Of a DNA stretch of 64,000 nucleotides, positions 30,044 to 38,685 are shown piece after piece. The stretch spans positions 95,281-159,280 of the forward strand of contig NZ_FYAS01000011.1 of assembly GCF_900185715.1 (NCBI RefSeq), given 5' to 3'. Source of the stretch: Allobosea sp. CS1GBMeth4 (GTDB taxonomy: Bacteria; Pseudomonadota; Alphaproteobacteria; Rhizobiales; Beijerinckiaceae). A program made the translations under genes and the position numbers. The notes below the pieces were generated by a model, which saw only the letters and a program-made list of their open reading frames with translations, searched no databases and had not been told where the DNA came from. Numbering within the stretch: position 1 is the first letter of the stretch; every line of letters begins with the position of its first letter.

Positions 30044-30151
30044 TCATCCCGGGCGACCGAAGGGAAACCCGGGCTCCATTCCGGAGCCTGCCCAATAAAG
30101 GTTCGGGAATGGAGTCCGGATCGGCGCGGCGTCGCCGCTTGTCCGGGATGA
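30044..30151. repeat. Nested palindromic repeat between lexA promoter and moeA
   Basis: Outer arms TCATCCCGG (30044-30052) and CCGGGATGA (30143-30151) are perfectly inverted. Inner arms CTCCATTCC (30074-30082) and GGAATGGAG (30106-30114) are also perfect, and GGCTCC/GGAGCC (30072-30088) forms a further small hairpin. The same outer arms recur at 37492-37592, so this is a dispersed element. It fills most of the 252-bp moeA-lexA gap and could act as a terminator or attenuator for the trp-moa-moe transcript. Confidence 0.75.
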
Positions 30152-30179
30152 GGCCGTCGGGATGTGACGTCTGCTATCG

Positions 30180-31391
30180 CTATCTCAACCGGATGACGCG
30201 GCAGGGATCGCCGGCCCTGGCCGGCTCGGCGAAGGCGGGGCGGATCAGCAGGGCCTCGGCGCGCGCCAGGTTCGCCAGCATCGAGGAGTCCTGCTTGGCG
30301 AAGGGCCTGACGCGCCGCTCGCCGTCGTGCACCTCGAAGGTCGCGCGCAGATAATCCTGGCGCTCGTCATTGCCCCGCAGGTCGGCAGCGAGGATGGCGG
30401 GCTCGCTGCGGTCGCGCTCGGGATCGGCGATGCCGAGCAGGGCCTCGACCAGCGGCATCGCGAAAAGATGGCCGCAGACGATCGAGGAGACCGGATTGCC
30501 GGGCAGGCCGAGCGCGACCATGGCGCCGAGCCGGCCCATCATCATCGGCTTGCCCGGACGCATCGCGATCTTCCAGAAGCCCAGTTCCATGCCCTGCGCC
30601 TTCAGCGCCGCCTGGACGAGATCATGCTCGCCGACCGAGGCGCCGCCGAGCGTGACGAGGACGTCGGCGCCGGCCCGGCGCGCCGCCTCGATCTTGCCGG
30701 CGAGGTCGGGGTGATTGTCACGGGCGATGCCGAGATCGAGCACGGCGCCACCGGCCTGCTCGACCAGCGCCGCCAATGCGAAGCTGTTGGAGGCGACGAT
30801 CTGGTCGGGGCCGACCGGCTCGCCCGGCAGGACGAGCTCGTCGCCGGTGGCGAGGATCGCGACCAATGGCTTGCGGCGGACGGCGAGCGCGGGGTGTCCC
30901 GCCGCCGCGGCGAGGCCGAGCGCGGCGCTGTCGAGCCGGCGGCCGGCCGCGAGCAGGACCTCGCCGGTCTCGAAATCGAGCCCGGCCGGGCGGACGAACT
31001 GCCCCTTGCCCGCCGGCCTGGCGACACGGATGAGCGGCCCGCCCACGCCCTCGGCGTCTTCCTGGATCAGGATCGCGTCGGCGCCGTCGGGGATGGGGGC
31101 GCCCGTGAAGATACGCACCGCCTCGCCCGGGCCGACCGAGCCGGCAAAGCCGCGGCCGGCGGCGGCTTCGCCGACGACCCTCAGCTCCTGGCCAGCCTCC
31201 AGATCGGCGGCGCGGGCGGCATAGCCGTCCATGGCGGAATTGGCGAAGGGCGGCTGGGTCCGCAGCGCCGCGACGTCCGCGGCCAGGACGCGGCCGGCGC
31301 ATTGCGACAATGGCAGCATCTCCCCGGGCGTCGGGCCGGGCACGCTGTCGAGCAGGGCCCTGAGGGCGACGGGGACGGGGGTGAGGCTCAC
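30180..31391 (-). CDS. moeA: Molybdopterin molybdenumtransferase MoeA
   Basis: 403 residues; inserts molybdate into adenylylated molybdopterin in molybdenum cofactor synthesis. MoeA landmarks: an N-terminal region with [18 protein letters not shown] (near residue 43), [26 protein letters not shown] near residue 180, and [17 protein letters not shown] plus [10 protein letters not shown] in the MoaB-like catalytic domain. It starts 4 bp inside the moaC stop, so the two are translationally coupled at the end of the trpGDC-moaC-moeA unit. Confidence 0.95.
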   Translation of the reverse strand: MSLTPVPVALRALLDSVPGPTPGEMLPLSQCAGRVLAADVAALRTQPPFANSAMDGYAARAADLEAGQELRVVGEAAAGRGFAGSVGPGEAVRIFTGAPIPDGADAILIQEDAEGVGGPLIRVARPAGKGQFVRPAGLDFETGEVLLAAGRRLDSAALGLAAAAGHPALAVRRKPLVAILATGDELVLPGEPVGPDQIVASNSFALAALVEQAGGAVLDLGIARDNHPDLAGKIEAARRAGADVLVTLGGASVGEHDLVQAALKAQGMELGFWKIAMRPGKPMMMGRLGAMVALGLPGNPVSSIVCGHLFAMPLVEALLGIADPERDRSEPAILAADLRGNDERQDYLRATFEVHDGERRVRPFAKQDSSMLANLARAEALLIRPAFAEPARAGDPCRVIRLR

Positions 31392-31876
31392 GCTTCGCGT
31401 CCCGCGAGATCGTAGCGTCCGGACTTGCCGCCGGATTTGTGCACGAGCCTGACGCCCTCGATATGCATGGCGCGGTCGACCGCCTTCACCATGTCGTAAA
31501 CGGTGAGGCAGGCGACGCTGACGGCGGTGAGCGCTTCCATTTCGACGCCGGTCTTGCCGGTGAGCCTGACCTCGGCACGGACGCGCACGCCCGGCAGCGC
31601 TTCGTCGATCGCAAGGTCGACCGCGATCTTCGAGAGCAACAGCGGGTGGCAGAGCGGGATCAGCTCATGGGCGCGCTTGGCCGCCATGATGCCGGCGATA
31701 CGGGCAGTGCCGAGCACGTCGCCCTTCCTGGCCTCGCCGGCGCGGACGATCGCCAGCGTCTCAGGCAGCATCACGACCTGGCCTTCGGCGACGGCGACCC
31801 GCGCGGTCTCGGCCTTGTCGCCGACATCGACCATATGGGCCTCGCCCTTGTGGTCGAGATGGGTGAGGCGGCTCAC
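31388..31876 (-). CDS. moaC: Cyclic pyranopterin monophosphate synthase MoaC
   Basis: 162 residues; converts the MoaA product to cyclic pyranopterin monophosphate in the first stage of molybdenum cofactor synthesis. Conserved blocks: [32 protein letters not shown] near residue 75, the Glu-rich [14 protein letters not shown], and [19 protein letters not shown] plus GGKSG at the C-terminus with the catalytic Lys and Asp. It overlaps the trpC stop by 4 bp and the moeA start by 4 bp. The pairing of tryptophan and molybdopterin genes in one unit is characteristic of Hyphomicrobiales. Confidence 0.96.
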   Translation of the reverse strand: MSRLTHLDHKGEAHMVDVGDKAETARVAVAEGQVVMLPETLAIVRAGEARKGDVLGTARIAGIMAAKRAHELIPLCHPLLLSKIAVDLAIDEALPGVRVRAEVRLTGKTGVEMEALTAVSVACLTVYDMVKAVDRAMHIEGVRLVHKSGGKSGRYDLAGREA

Positions 31877-32685
31877 GCCGCCACCTCGGCGGCCTGACCG
31901 GTCAGGAGCTGCCGGGTCGCGGCCGTGACGTCGGCCTGGCGCATCAGGCTCTCGCCGACCAGGAAGGTGTCGACGCCGCAGGCCTGCAGGCGGGTGATGT
32001 CGGCATGGCTGAAGATGCCGCTCTCGCCGACCAGAAGCCGGTCCTTCGGCACACGCGGCGCCAGCCGCTCGGTGACGGCGAGGTCGAGCTCGAAGCTGCG
32101 CAGGTCGCGGTTGTTGATGCCGACGAGGCGGGTGTCGAGCGCGAGCGCGCGCTCCAGCTCGGCCTCGTCATGGACCTCGGCGAGCGCCGCCATCCCCAGC
32201 GCCTTCGCCGTGGCGACGAGGTCGCGCGCGGCGGCGTCGTCGAGGGAGGCCATGATGATCAGGACGCAGTCGGCGCCCCAGCTCCTCGCCTCGAACACCT
32301 GGTAGGGCTCGAACATGAAGTCCTTGCGCAGGGCCGGCAGTCCGGAAGCGGCGCGTGCCCCGGCGAGATATTCCGGCCGGCCCTGGAAGGAGGGGGTGTC
32401 GGTGAGGACCGAGAGGCAGGCGGCGCCGCCTTCGGCATAGGCCCGCGCCAGCGCCGGCGGATCGAAATCGGCGCGGATCAGGCCCTTGGAGGGCGACGCC
32501 TTCTTGATCTCGGCGATCAGGGCCGGCCGGCCGGCGCGATGCTTCTCCTCCAGCGCCCTGATGAAGTCGCGCGCCGGCGGCTGGGCCGCGGCGCGCTTCT
32601 CGATCTCGGCCTGGGGAACCGCCCGGCGGGCGGCGGCGATCTCCTCGCGCTTATAGGCCTCGATCCGCTTCAGGATGTCCGACAT
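31873..32685 (-). CDS. trpC: Indole-3-glycerol phosphate synthase
   Basis: 270-residue (beta/alpha)8 enzyme closing the indole ring in tryptophan synthesis. The catalytic Lys block [20 protein letters not shown] (near residue 53), the [20 protein letters not shown] strand, [14 protein letters not shown] and [15 protein letters not shown] are all present. It is monofunctional, not fused to TrpF. ATG 32685 gives the usual [16 protein letters not shown] start. It lies 8 bp after trpD and overlaps moaC. Confidence 0.97.
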   Translation of the reverse strand: MSDILKRIEAYKREEIAAARRAVPQAEIEKRAAAQPPARDFIRALEEKHRAGRPALIAEIKKASPSKGLIRADFDPPALARAYAEGGAACLSVLTDTPSFQGRPEYLAGARAASGLPALRKDFMFEPYQVFEARSWGADCVLIIMASLDDAAARDLVATAKALGMAALAEVHDEAELERALALDTRLVGINNRDLRSFELDLAVTERLAPRVPKDRLLVGESGIFSHADITRLQACGVDTFLVGESLMRQADVTAATRQLLTGQAAEVAA

Positions 32686-32693
32686 GAACCGCC

Positions 32694-33707
32694 TCACGCA
32701 TTGGAGCTGGCGACCAGGGTCGCGAGCGCGGCCCTGGCCTTGCCATTGTCCAGCACCGCATAGGCCTGCGCCAGCCCCTCGCCGAGCGCAGCCGCCCTGC
32801 CGGCGACGACGAGCGCCGCGGCGGCGTTGAAGGCGGCGATGTCGCGGAAGGCGTTCTTCGCGCCGCCGAGCACGTCCTGCAGCGCCTGGGCATTCTGCGC
32901 CGGCTCGCCTCCGCGCAGGTCCTCGGGCTTCGCGCGGGCGATGCCGACATCCTCGGGCGCGATGGTGAAGCTCTCGATCCTGCCGTCCCTGAGCGCGACG
33001 ACGCGGGTCGGACCGGTGGTGGTGATCTCGTCGAGCCCGTCGGAGCCGTGCACGGCCCAGATCGTCTCCGAGCCGAGCGATCGCAGCACCTCGACCATGG
33101 GTTCGAGCCAGGTCTCGGAGAAGGCGCCGATCAGCTGCCGCCTGACGCCGGCCGGGTTCGAGAGCGGGCCGACCAGGTTGAAGATGGTGCGGGTGCCGAG
33201 CTCGGTGCGCACCGGCGCGACATGGCGCATCGAGGCGTGGTGGGCCGGCGCGAACATGAAGCCGACGCCGGCCTGTGCGATGCAGCGCTCGATGCCGGCC
33301 GGCTCCAGCCCGACCTTGACGCCGAGCGCGGTCAGCACGTCGGCGGCGCCGGAGCGCGAGGAGGCGGCGCGGTTGCCGTGCTTGGCGACCGGCACGCCGC
33401 AGGCGGCGACGATGATCGAGGCCAGCGTCGAGACATTGTAGGAGCCCGAGGCGTCGCCGCCGGTGCCGACGATGTCGATGGCGTCGGCCGGGGCCTCGAC
33501 CGGGAGCATGCGCGCCCGCATCGCGCTGACGGCGCCGGCGATCTCCTCGGTGGTCTCGCCGCGCACGCGCAGCGCCATCAGGAAGGCGGCCGCCTGGGCG
33601 TTGGTGACCTCGCCGGAGAGCATGGCCTCGAATGCGTCGCGGGCCTCCTCGCGCGACAGCGAGGCGCCGGTCGCGACCTTGGCGATGAAGGGTTTGAAGT
33701 CGTCCAT
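32694..33707 (-). CDS. trpD: Anthranilate phosphoribosyltransferase
   Basis: 337 residues; transfers phosphoribose from PRPP to anthranilate. It has the glycine-rich PRPP loop in [17 protein letters not shown] (residues about 80-96), the [17 protein letters not shown] block and the metal-binding region [15 protein letters not shown]. The N-terminal helical domain ([20 protein letters not shown]) is standard. ATG 33707 was chosen; upstream in-frame sequence overlaps trpG. It sits between trpG (14 bp) and trpC (8 bp). Confidence 0.97.
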   Translation of the reverse strand: MDDFKPFIAKVATGASLSREEARDAFEAMLSGEVTNAQAAAFLMALRVRGETTEEIAGAVSAMRARMLPVEAPADAIDIVGTGGDASGSYNVSTLASIIVAACGVPVAKHGNRAASSRSGAADVLTALGVKVGLEPAGIERCIAQAGVGFMFAPAHHASMRHVAPVRTELGTRTIFNLVGPLSNPAGVRRQLIGAFSETWLEPMVEVLRSLGSETIWAVHGSDGLDEITTTGPTRVVALRDGRIESFTIAPEDVGIARAKPEDLRGGEPAQNAQALQDVLGGAKNAFRDIAAFNAAAALVVAGRAAALGEGLAQAYAVLDNGKARAALATLVASSNA

Positions 33708-33721
33708 GGGAACTCGATCGA

Positions 33722-34339
33722 TCAGGCTGTCGCGGAAAGGGCGGCTTTGTCGGATTGGCGCGACCATCGCTCGGCGAGATCGAGGAAATTGCGCAGGATC
33801 GTCGCCCCATGCTCCGAGGCGATGCTCTCGGGGTGGAACTGCACCCCATGCACCGGCAGCTCGCGATGCGACAGCGCCATGATCAGCCCGTCGCCGGATT
33901 CGGCCTCGATCGACAGTTCGGCCGGGCAGCTTTCCCTGCGGACGACGAGCGAGTGATAGCGGGTCGCCTCGAACGGGCCGTTGATGCCGTGGAACAGGCC
34001 GCGCGCCCGGTGCGTGATGGTCGAGACCTTGCCATGCATCGGCAGGGGCGCGCGCACCACCTCGCCGCCGAAGACCTGGCCGATCGTCTGCAGGCCGAGA
34101 CAGACGCCGAAGATCGGCTTCCTGTCGGCGCCGCGGCGCACGAGATCGAGGCAGATGCCGGCCTCGTTCGGGGTGCAGGGACCGGGCGAGAGCACGATCG
34201 CGTCGTGATCGCCCGCGAGGGCATCCTCGACCGAGAGCGTGTCGTTGCGGCGCACGTCGACCCCGGCCCCCAGCCCGCCGATCAGGTGGACCAGGTTCCA
34301 GGTGAAGCTGTCGTAATTGTCGATCAGCAGGATGCGCAT
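33722..34339 (-). CDS. trpG: Anthranilate synthase component II (glutamine amidotransferase)
   Basis: 205-residue class I amidotransferase that feeds ammonia to TrpE; it may also serve PabB for folate. N-terminal [18 protein letters not shown], the oxyanion and nucleophile block [18 protein letters not shown] with the catalytic Cys, and [14 protein letters not shown] with the catalytic His-Glu. Its partner trpE lies about 10 kb away and is not fused to it, unlike the TrpEG fusion of many rhizobia. A weak minus-strand promoter pair (TTGACC at 34401-34406, CATGTG at 34377-34382, 18-bp spacer) precedes it. Confidence 0.96.
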   Translation of the reverse strand: MRILLIDNYDSFTWNLVHLIGGLGAGVDVRRNDTLSVEDALAGDHDAIVLSPGPCTPNEAGICLDLVRRGADRKPIFGVCLGLQTIGQVFGGEVVRAPLPMHGKVSTITHRARGLFHGINGPFEATRYHSLVVRRESCPAELSIEAESGDGLIMALSHRELPVHGVQFHPESIASEHGATILRNFLDLAERWSRQSDKAALSATA

Positions 34340-34410
34340 CGCCTCGAGGCCGTCCCCAACCCGGTTCTCAGGGCTGCACATGCCCCCGAACGCGCGCGCG
34401 GGTCAAGCGC

Positions 34411-34440
34411 GAGGGCGCGGAGCTGTCGCTCCGCGCCCTC
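34411..34440 (-). terminator. Hairpin downstream of the DUF1579 gene
   Basis: GAGGGCGCGGAG (34411-34422) pairs perfectly with CTCCGCGCCCTC (34429-34440) over 12 bp with a 6-nt loop, about 30 bp beyond the DUF1579 stop on the minus strand. There is no T tract, so it is only a probable terminator or RNA-stabilising stem. It lies immediately before the candidate trpG promoter and marks the border between the ECF cluster and the trp unit. Confidence 0.5.
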
Positions 34441-34471
34441 GACAGCTCGTCGTCGATATCGACGAACGAGG

Positions 34472-35008
34472 TTACTTCACGCGGCGATAATGCGCCGTCA
34501 TGAACTGGGCCCACTCGCCGTCCTCGCCCCTGGCGCGCGAGGACAGGACGTGATGGTCCGGACCCTTGATCTCGAGGATATCCTGATAGGCCGCGGTCTT
34601 GCCGGGCCTGGTGAAGTCGGGCCCCTCGGTGTCGAGCGTCAGCACCGCGCCCGAGGCGTCGCGCGTGCCGCTGTAGACCCATTGATTGCTCATCATCGAG
34701 CCGATGAAGGAGCCGACATAGCGCTCCTTCTGCGGGTCGTAGCCGAGCGTCATGCGGGTGGTGGCCGGGCTGCCGTCCGGCATGGTGCCGGCGCCGTCGC
34801 CGACGATCCAGAGCCCGCCGAAGGACGAGAAGGACTGGGTGCCGGTCGACTTCATCGGCGGCTGGTCGGGACCCATCAGGCATTCGGCCTCATAGGTCCA
34901 GTCGCCGACGAGCTGATGCAGCCATTCGTGTTCTGCCTGGGGCTTGGCCGGCATGCAGCCGGTCATGTCGCCGGCCTGCGGCTTGTCGAGTTCCGCTGCG
35001 TTGGTCAT
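34472..35008 (-). CDS. DUF1579 family protein
   Basis: 178-residue cytoplasmic protein of the DUF1579 family, a lipocalin-like beta fold of unknown function. Diagnostic stretches are HEWLHQLVGDWTYEAECLMG, GLWIVGDGAGTMPDG, TRMTLGYDPQKERYVGSFIG and the terminal DGEWAQFMTAHYRRVK. Lipocalin-like folds suggest binding of a hydrophobic ligand, but no ligand is known to me. It follows the SRPBCC gene by 52 bp on the same strand. Behind the shared ECF-type promoter at 35661-35691, both probably belong to the ECF42 regulon. Confidence 0.8.
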   Translation of the reverse strand: MTNAAELDKPQAGDMTGCMPAKPQAEHEWLHQLVGDWTYEAECLMGPDQPPMKSTGTQSFSSFGGLWIVGDGAGTMPDGSPATTRMTLGYDPQKERYVGSFIGSMMSNQWVYSGTRDASGAVLTLDTEGPDFTRPGKTAAYQDILEIKGPDHHVLSSRARGEDGEWAQFMTAHYRRVK

Positions 35009-35060
35009 GGCTTTCCTCCTTTGCTTGCTGCTCTTGAACGGACTGTCGAACGCGCTGCGG

Positions 35061-35612
35061 TCAGGCTGCGGCAGCAACCAGCTGCGGCCGTTCGGCCGCC
35101 TGCCTGAGGGCGGCGAGGCCCTGCTCGAAATCGCGGCCGACCATGCGGTCCATGTTGAAGATCGTGCCCATCAGCTTGCCGATGAACGGGGCGGACCCCT
35201 GCATGCGCCAGGTCACCAGCGTGCCGCCTTCGCTCGCGGCGAGGGTGAAGGTGATCCGGTTGCTGCAGGCCATCGGCCGGGTCATGTCGAGCGTCACGGC
35301 GAGCTTCGTCGGCGCCTCGACCTCGACGATGGCGAGCTCGCCGCTGCCGACCTGGCCGTTGCCGTCGAAGGCGTAGACCGCGCCGACCCCGGAGGTCGCG
35401 CCGTTGAAGCTGCGCTTCATCGCCGGGTCCTTCTTCTCATAGGGCGACCAGGCGCCCCATTCGCGGAAATCGGCGAGCAGGGCGAAGATCCGCTCCGGCG
35501 TCGCCCGGATGGTCGCGGAGCGGCTGACCTCGAAGACTTCGGGCTTGCGTGCGGCGACAATGAGGACGCCGGCGACGATGGCGAGCACGGCGATGGCGAT
35601 AAGGGCGAGCAT
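35061..35612 (-). CDS. SRPBCC (START-like) domain membrane-anchored protein
   Basis: 183 residues. One N-terminal transmembrane helix (about 2-22, ALIAIAVLAIVAGVLIVAAR) followed by a polyketide-cyclase/SRPBCC domain: SATIRATPERIFALLADF, then REWGAWSPYEKKDP, and SEGGTLVTWRMQG. Such domains bind hydrophobic ligands in a deep pocket. ATG 35612 begins at the membrane helix; the ribosome-binding site is GAGGAGT just before it. It lies 148 bp downstream of the ECF sigma gene with its own ECF-type promoter and is followed by the DUF1579 gene. Confidence 0.85.
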   Translation of the reverse strand: MLALIAIAVLAIVAGVLIVAARKPEVFEVSRSATIRATPERIFALLADFREWGAWSPYEKKDPAMKRSFNGATSGVGAVYAFDGNGQVGSGELAIVEVEAPTKLAVTLDMTRPMACSNRITFTLAASEGGTLVTWRMQGSAPFIGKLMGTIFNMDRMVGRDFEQGLAALRQAAERPQLVAAAA

Positions 35613-35660
35613 GGCTTTACTCCTCGCGGGCGCTTCGGGGCGGTTTCCGCCCGTCCGCTG

Positions 35661-35691
35661 CAAGGACGTTCGCATCCCGGGCCATCCGACA
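35661..35691 (-). promoter_or_regulatory. ECF42-type promoter before the SRPBCC gene
   Basis: On the minus strand: TGTCGG (35686-35691), 13 bp, then CGAACGTCCTTG (35661-35672), with an A/T tract further upstream. The same blocks with identical spacing stand before the DGPF gene at 37413-37443. The SRPBCC start codon is about 50 bp downstream. The -35 and -10 words agree with the TGTCGA / CGTC-type motif reported for ECF42 sigma factors. Confidence 0.72.
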
Positions 35692-35760
35692 GGCGTCTGG
35701 AAAATTTTTTCGCGCCGTCGCCCGCCGGCTGTCGGTTGGCCTCGTGGTCTTCGTCGCGGT

Positions 35761-37023
35761 TCAGCCGGCGACGGCCTGGCCGCTCTCGCGCATCAGCCGG
35801 TCGATGTGCTGGCGGATATGGGCGGCTTCGCTGGCCGAGCCCGCGAGCGCGATGGCGCGGTCGAAGGCGGTGCGCGCCTCCTGGCCGCGGCCGAGCTGCA
35901 TCAGCAGCCCGCCCTTGAGGCCGAAGAAGTGGAAATAGCCCGCGAGCGGCTGCTCCAGCGGCTCCACCATCGCCAGGGCGGCCTGCGGCCCGCGCAGCTT
36001 GGCGACCGCGACGGCGCGATTGAGCGTGATCACCGGCGAGGGCTGCATGTGCTCCAGCGTGGCGTAGAGCAGGTCGATCTGGCCCCAGTCGGTCTCGTCC
36101 GGGTGCGCGGCGCGGGCATGGACGCCGGCGATGGCGGCCTGGAGCTGGTAGGGGCCGGGCCGGCGATGGCGCATCGCCTTGTCGACCAGCGCCAACCCCT
36201 CGGCGATCGCCGCGCCATCCCAGAGCGAGCGATCCTGGTCTTCGAGCAGGACGATCTGGCCGTCGGCGTCGAGCCTCGCCGGGGCGCGGGCATGCTGCAG
36301 CAGCATCAGCGCCAGCAATCCCATGATCTCCGGCTCGGTCCGGAACAGGCGCAGCAGCAACCGCGTGAGCCTGATCGCCTCCTCGCTGAAGGGGCGGCGG
36401 CGATCGGCCTCGGCCCCGCTCGCCGAGTAGCCCTCGTTGAAGACGAGATAGAGCATCGCCGCCACGGCGGCGAGGCGCTCGGCCCGCTCGACCGGGCCGG
36501 GCGTCTCGAAGGGCACGTCGGCGGCGGCGACCCGGGCCTTGGCGCGAGTGATGCGCTGCTCCATCGCGCTCTCGCCGACGAGGAAGGCGCGGGCGATCTG
36601 CTTGACGCTGAGGCCCGAGACGATACGCAGCGCCAATGCGACCTGTTGTGTCGCCGGTAGGTCGGGGTGGCAGCAGATGAACAGCAGGCGCAGGATGTCG
36701 TCGCGGTAATGGCCGCCGTCGAGCCGCTCGGCGACCTCGCTCTCGGCGTCGCCGAGATCGGAGAGCTTGTCCTCGTCCGGCAGAGCCTCCTGCTTCTTCT
36801 GCCGCCTGACCTGGTCGAGCGCGACATTGCGGCCGACGAAGATCAGCCAGGCGGCGGGATCGCGCGGCGGGCCGTTCTGCGGCCAGGTCCGCAGCGCCCT
36901 GAGGCAGGCCTCCTGATAGGCCTCCTCGGCGATATCGAGATCGCGGAAATAGCGCAGCAGGGCGCTGACCGCCTGGGGGCGGGCCGAGGTCAGCGCCGCA
37001 TGGATCCAGGCGATCTCGGCCAT
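35761..37023 (-). CDS. ECF RNA polymerase sigma factor, ECF42 type with TPR-like C-terminal extension
   Basis: 420-residue sigma factor. Region sigma-2 lies at about 10-75 (FRDLDIAEEAYQEACLRALR, then DPAAWLIFVGRNVALDQVRR) and sigma-4 at about 110-170 (ALALRIVSGLSVKQIARAFL, then SAMEQRITRAKARV). It is followed by a long C-terminal extension (about 185-420) with DUF6596 and TPR-like repeats, e.g. LYLVFNEGYSASGA and ITLNRAVAVAKLRGP. That architecture, plus the adjacent DGPF gene, is the signature of group ECF42. These sigma factors usually lack an anti-sigma factor and are thought to be controlled through the extension. ATG 37023 lies 2 bp after the DGPF stop, so the two are coupled. Confidence 0.9.
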   Translation of the reverse strand: MAEIAWIHAALTSARPQAVSALLRYFRDLDIAEEAYQEACLRALRTWPQNGPPRDPAAWLIFVGRNVALDQVRRQKKQEALPDEDKLSDLGDAESEVAERLDGGHYRDDILRLLFICCHPDLPATQQVALALRIVSGLSVKQIARAFLVGESAMEQRITRAKARVAAADVPFETPGPVERAERLAAVAAMLYLVFNEGYSASGAEADRRRPFSEEAIRLTRLLLRLFRTEPEIMGLLALMLLQHARAPARLDADGQIVLLEDQDRSLWDGAAIAEGLALVDKAMRHRRPGPYQLQAAIAGVHARAAHPDETDWGQIDLLYATLEHMQPSPVITLNRAVAVAKLRGPQAALAMVEPLEQPLAGYFHFFGLKGGLLMQLGRGQEARTAFDRAIALAGSASEAAHIRQHIDRLMRESGQAVAG

Positions 37024-37025
37024 GA

Positions 37026-37391
37026 TCAGACCCCGGCCGGATAGTAGACGGCGAGCGGGCGGATCTCGAAAGCGCCGCCCGGATTGGCCTCGCCGAGCTC
37101 GCGCGCGATGCCGAGCGCCTCGTCGAGATCGGCGACGTCGACGATGTAGAAGCCGAGGAACTGCTCCTTGGTCTCGGCGAAGGGGCCGTCGAGGATGAGC
37201 GGCGGGTCGCGGTCCTTGCGCAACGTGGTCGCGGCCGTGGTCGGCAGCAGCCGCGCGACCGGGCCGAGCTTGCCCTCCCCGGCGAGGCGCTGGCGCACCT
37301 TTTCGAGGCGCCCCATGACCTCGTCGTTCTGCTCCTTCGTCCAGGCCGTGACGACCTCTTCGGAGTGATAGCAAAGGATGGCGTAATGCAT
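37026..37391 (-). CDS. YciI-like DGPF-domain protein
   Basis: 121-residue protein with the YCII/DGPF fold: MHYAILCYHSEEV at the start and the namesake DGPF at residues 68-71 in PLILDGPFAETKEQFLG, ending with the strand AFEIRPLAVY. DGPF proteins are the regular partners and main targets of ECF42 sigma factors, but their biochemical role is not established. The gene is first in the cluster and its stop lies 2 bp from the sigma start. An ECF-type promoter stands 22-52 bp upstream. Confidence 0.9.
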   Translation of the reverse strand: MHYAILCYHSEEVVTAWTKEQNDEVMGRLEKVRQRLAGEGKLGPVARLLPTTAATTLRKDRDPPLILDGPFAETKEQFLGFYIVDVADLDEALGIARELGEANPGGAFEIRPLAVYYPAGV

Positions 37392-37412
37392 GCGCAGCGC
37401 TCCGGTTCAGGC

Positions 37413-37443
37413 CAAGGACGTTCGGCCGGGCCGGCAGCCGACA
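37413..37443 (-). promoter_or_regulatory. ECF42-type promoter before the DGPF-sigma operon
   Basis: On the minus strand TGTCGG (37438-37443), 13 bp, CGAACGTCCTTG (37413-37424). The blocks and spacing are identical to those at 35661-35691, while the 13-bp spacer is almost unrelated, so this is a conserved motif, not a recent duplication. It lies 22 bp before the DGPF start codon with a T-rich tract upstream. This predicts autoregulation of the DGPF-ECF42 operon. Confidence 0.75.
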
Positions 37444-37491
37444 GGGCCGGGCGGAAAAAATCAAGCGGCGTCGACCTTCGTTCCAACCGAG

Positions 37492-37592
37492 TCATCCCGG
37501 GCGGGCGAATCCCGACCCGTGACCATGCCTGAGCCTATCGACGAAGGGCCAGGCATGGATCCCGGATCTCCGCTCCGCTGCGTCCGGGATGA
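37492..37592. repeat. Nested palindromic repeat, second copy of the TCATCCCGG family
   Basis: Outer arms TCATCCCGG (37492-37500) and CCGGGATGA (37584-37592) are the same words as in the element at 30044-30151. Inner arms CCATGCCT (37523-37530) and AGGCATGG (37551-37558) are perfectly inverted but differ in sequence from that copy. It lies between the DGPF promoter and the 3' end of the aldo/keto reductase gene. Confidence 0.72.
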
Positions 37593-37612
37593 CCGAAGAC
37601 CGGTTTGGCGTA

Positions 37613-38647
37613 TCACACCGCCGGCGGGTTGAGCCGGGCGAAGCCGTCCTGGCGATGATAGGGGAAGGCCGGGTAGGGCGGCACCGTCGCGCTCACGGCG
37701 TCCAGCCGGGCGATCTGCTCCTTGTCCAGGGTCCAGCCGATCGCACCGAGATTGTCGCGCAATTGCGTCTCGTTGCGTGCGCCGATGATCACGGAGGCGA
37801 CGCTCGGGCGCTGCAGCAGCCAGTTGATCGCGAGCTGCGGCACGGTCCTGCCGGTCTCCTCGGCGAGATCGTCGAGCACGTCGACGACGGCGTAGAGCTT
37901 TTCGTCGTCGACCGGCGGGCCGAAATCAGCGGTCTGGTGCAGGCGGCTGCCCTCCGGCAGCGGCTGGCCGCGCCTGATCCTGCCGGTGAGCCGGCCCCAG
38001 CCGAGCGGGCTCCAGACGAGCGCCCCGACGCCCTGGTCGAGGCCGAGCGGCATCAGGTCGAACTCGTAGTCGCGGCCGACCAGCGAATAATAGACCTGAT
38101 GGGCGACATAGCGCGGGAAGCCATGCTTCTCGGCGAGCGCGAGCGACTTCATCAATTGCCAGCCGGCGAAGTTGGAGACGCCGACCTGGCGGACCTTGCC
38201 GGCGCGAACCAGCGCGTCGAGCGTCGAGAGCACCTCTTCGACCGGCGTGAAGGCGTCGAAGGCGTGGAGCTGGAGCAGGTCGATATGATCGCTGCCGAGC
38301 CGGCGCAGCGCAGCCTCGGTGCCGTCGATCAGGCGACTGCGCGAGGAGCCGGCCTCGTTCGGGCCATCGCCCATCGGCAGGCTCAGCTTGGTCGAGATCA
38401 GGACCTTGTCGCGCCGGCCCTTGATCGCGGCGCCGAGCACCTCCTCGGAGGCGCCGTTCGAATAGACGTCGGCGGTGTCGAACAGGGTGACGCCGGCCTC
38501 GAGGCAGATGTCGACGAGGCGGGTCGCCTCCCTGGCGTCGCTGGTGCCCCAGGCACCGAAGAGCGGGCCCTGGCCGCCGAAGGTGCCGGCGCCGAAGCTG
38601 AGGGCGGGAACCTTGAGGCCGGAGCGGCCGAGATATCTGTAGTCCAT
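37613..38647 (-). CDS. Aldo/keto reductase
   Basis: 344-residue NADPH-dependent oxidoreductase with the AKR TIM-barrel. The catalytic tetrad is visible: Asp and Tyr in LFDTADVYSNGASEEVLG (near residue 55), Lys in KVLISTKLSLP and His in IDLLQLHAFD. The C-terminal cofactor-binding stretch is ASVIIGARNETQLRDNLG. It resembles the YajO/Tas group of general reductases; substrate not predictable. ATG 38647 gives the typical MDYRYLGRSGLKVPALSFG start. An MFS exporter gene lies 38 bp upstream on the same strand, so the two may be co-transcribed. Confidence 0.9.
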   Translation of the reverse strand: MDYRYLGRSGLKVPALSFGAGTFGGQGPLFGAWGTSDAREATRLVDICLEAGVTLFDTADVYSNGASEEVLGAAIKGRRDKVLISTKLSLPMGDGPNEAGSSRSRLIDGTEAALRRLGSDHIDLLQLHAFDAFTPVEEVLSTLDALVRAGKVRQVGVSNFAGWQLMKSLALAEKHGFPRYVAHQVYYSLVGRDYEFDLMPLGLDQGVGALVWSPLGWGRLTGRIRRGQPLPEGSRLHQTADFGPPVDDEKLYAVVDVLDDLAEETGRTVPQLAINWLLQRPSVASVIIGARNETQLRDNLGAIGWTLDKEQIARLDAVSATVPPYPAFPYHRQDGFARLNPPAV

Positions 38648-38685
38648 GATTGAATTCCTTCTCCGAAGCCGTTGCGAATCCTTGC

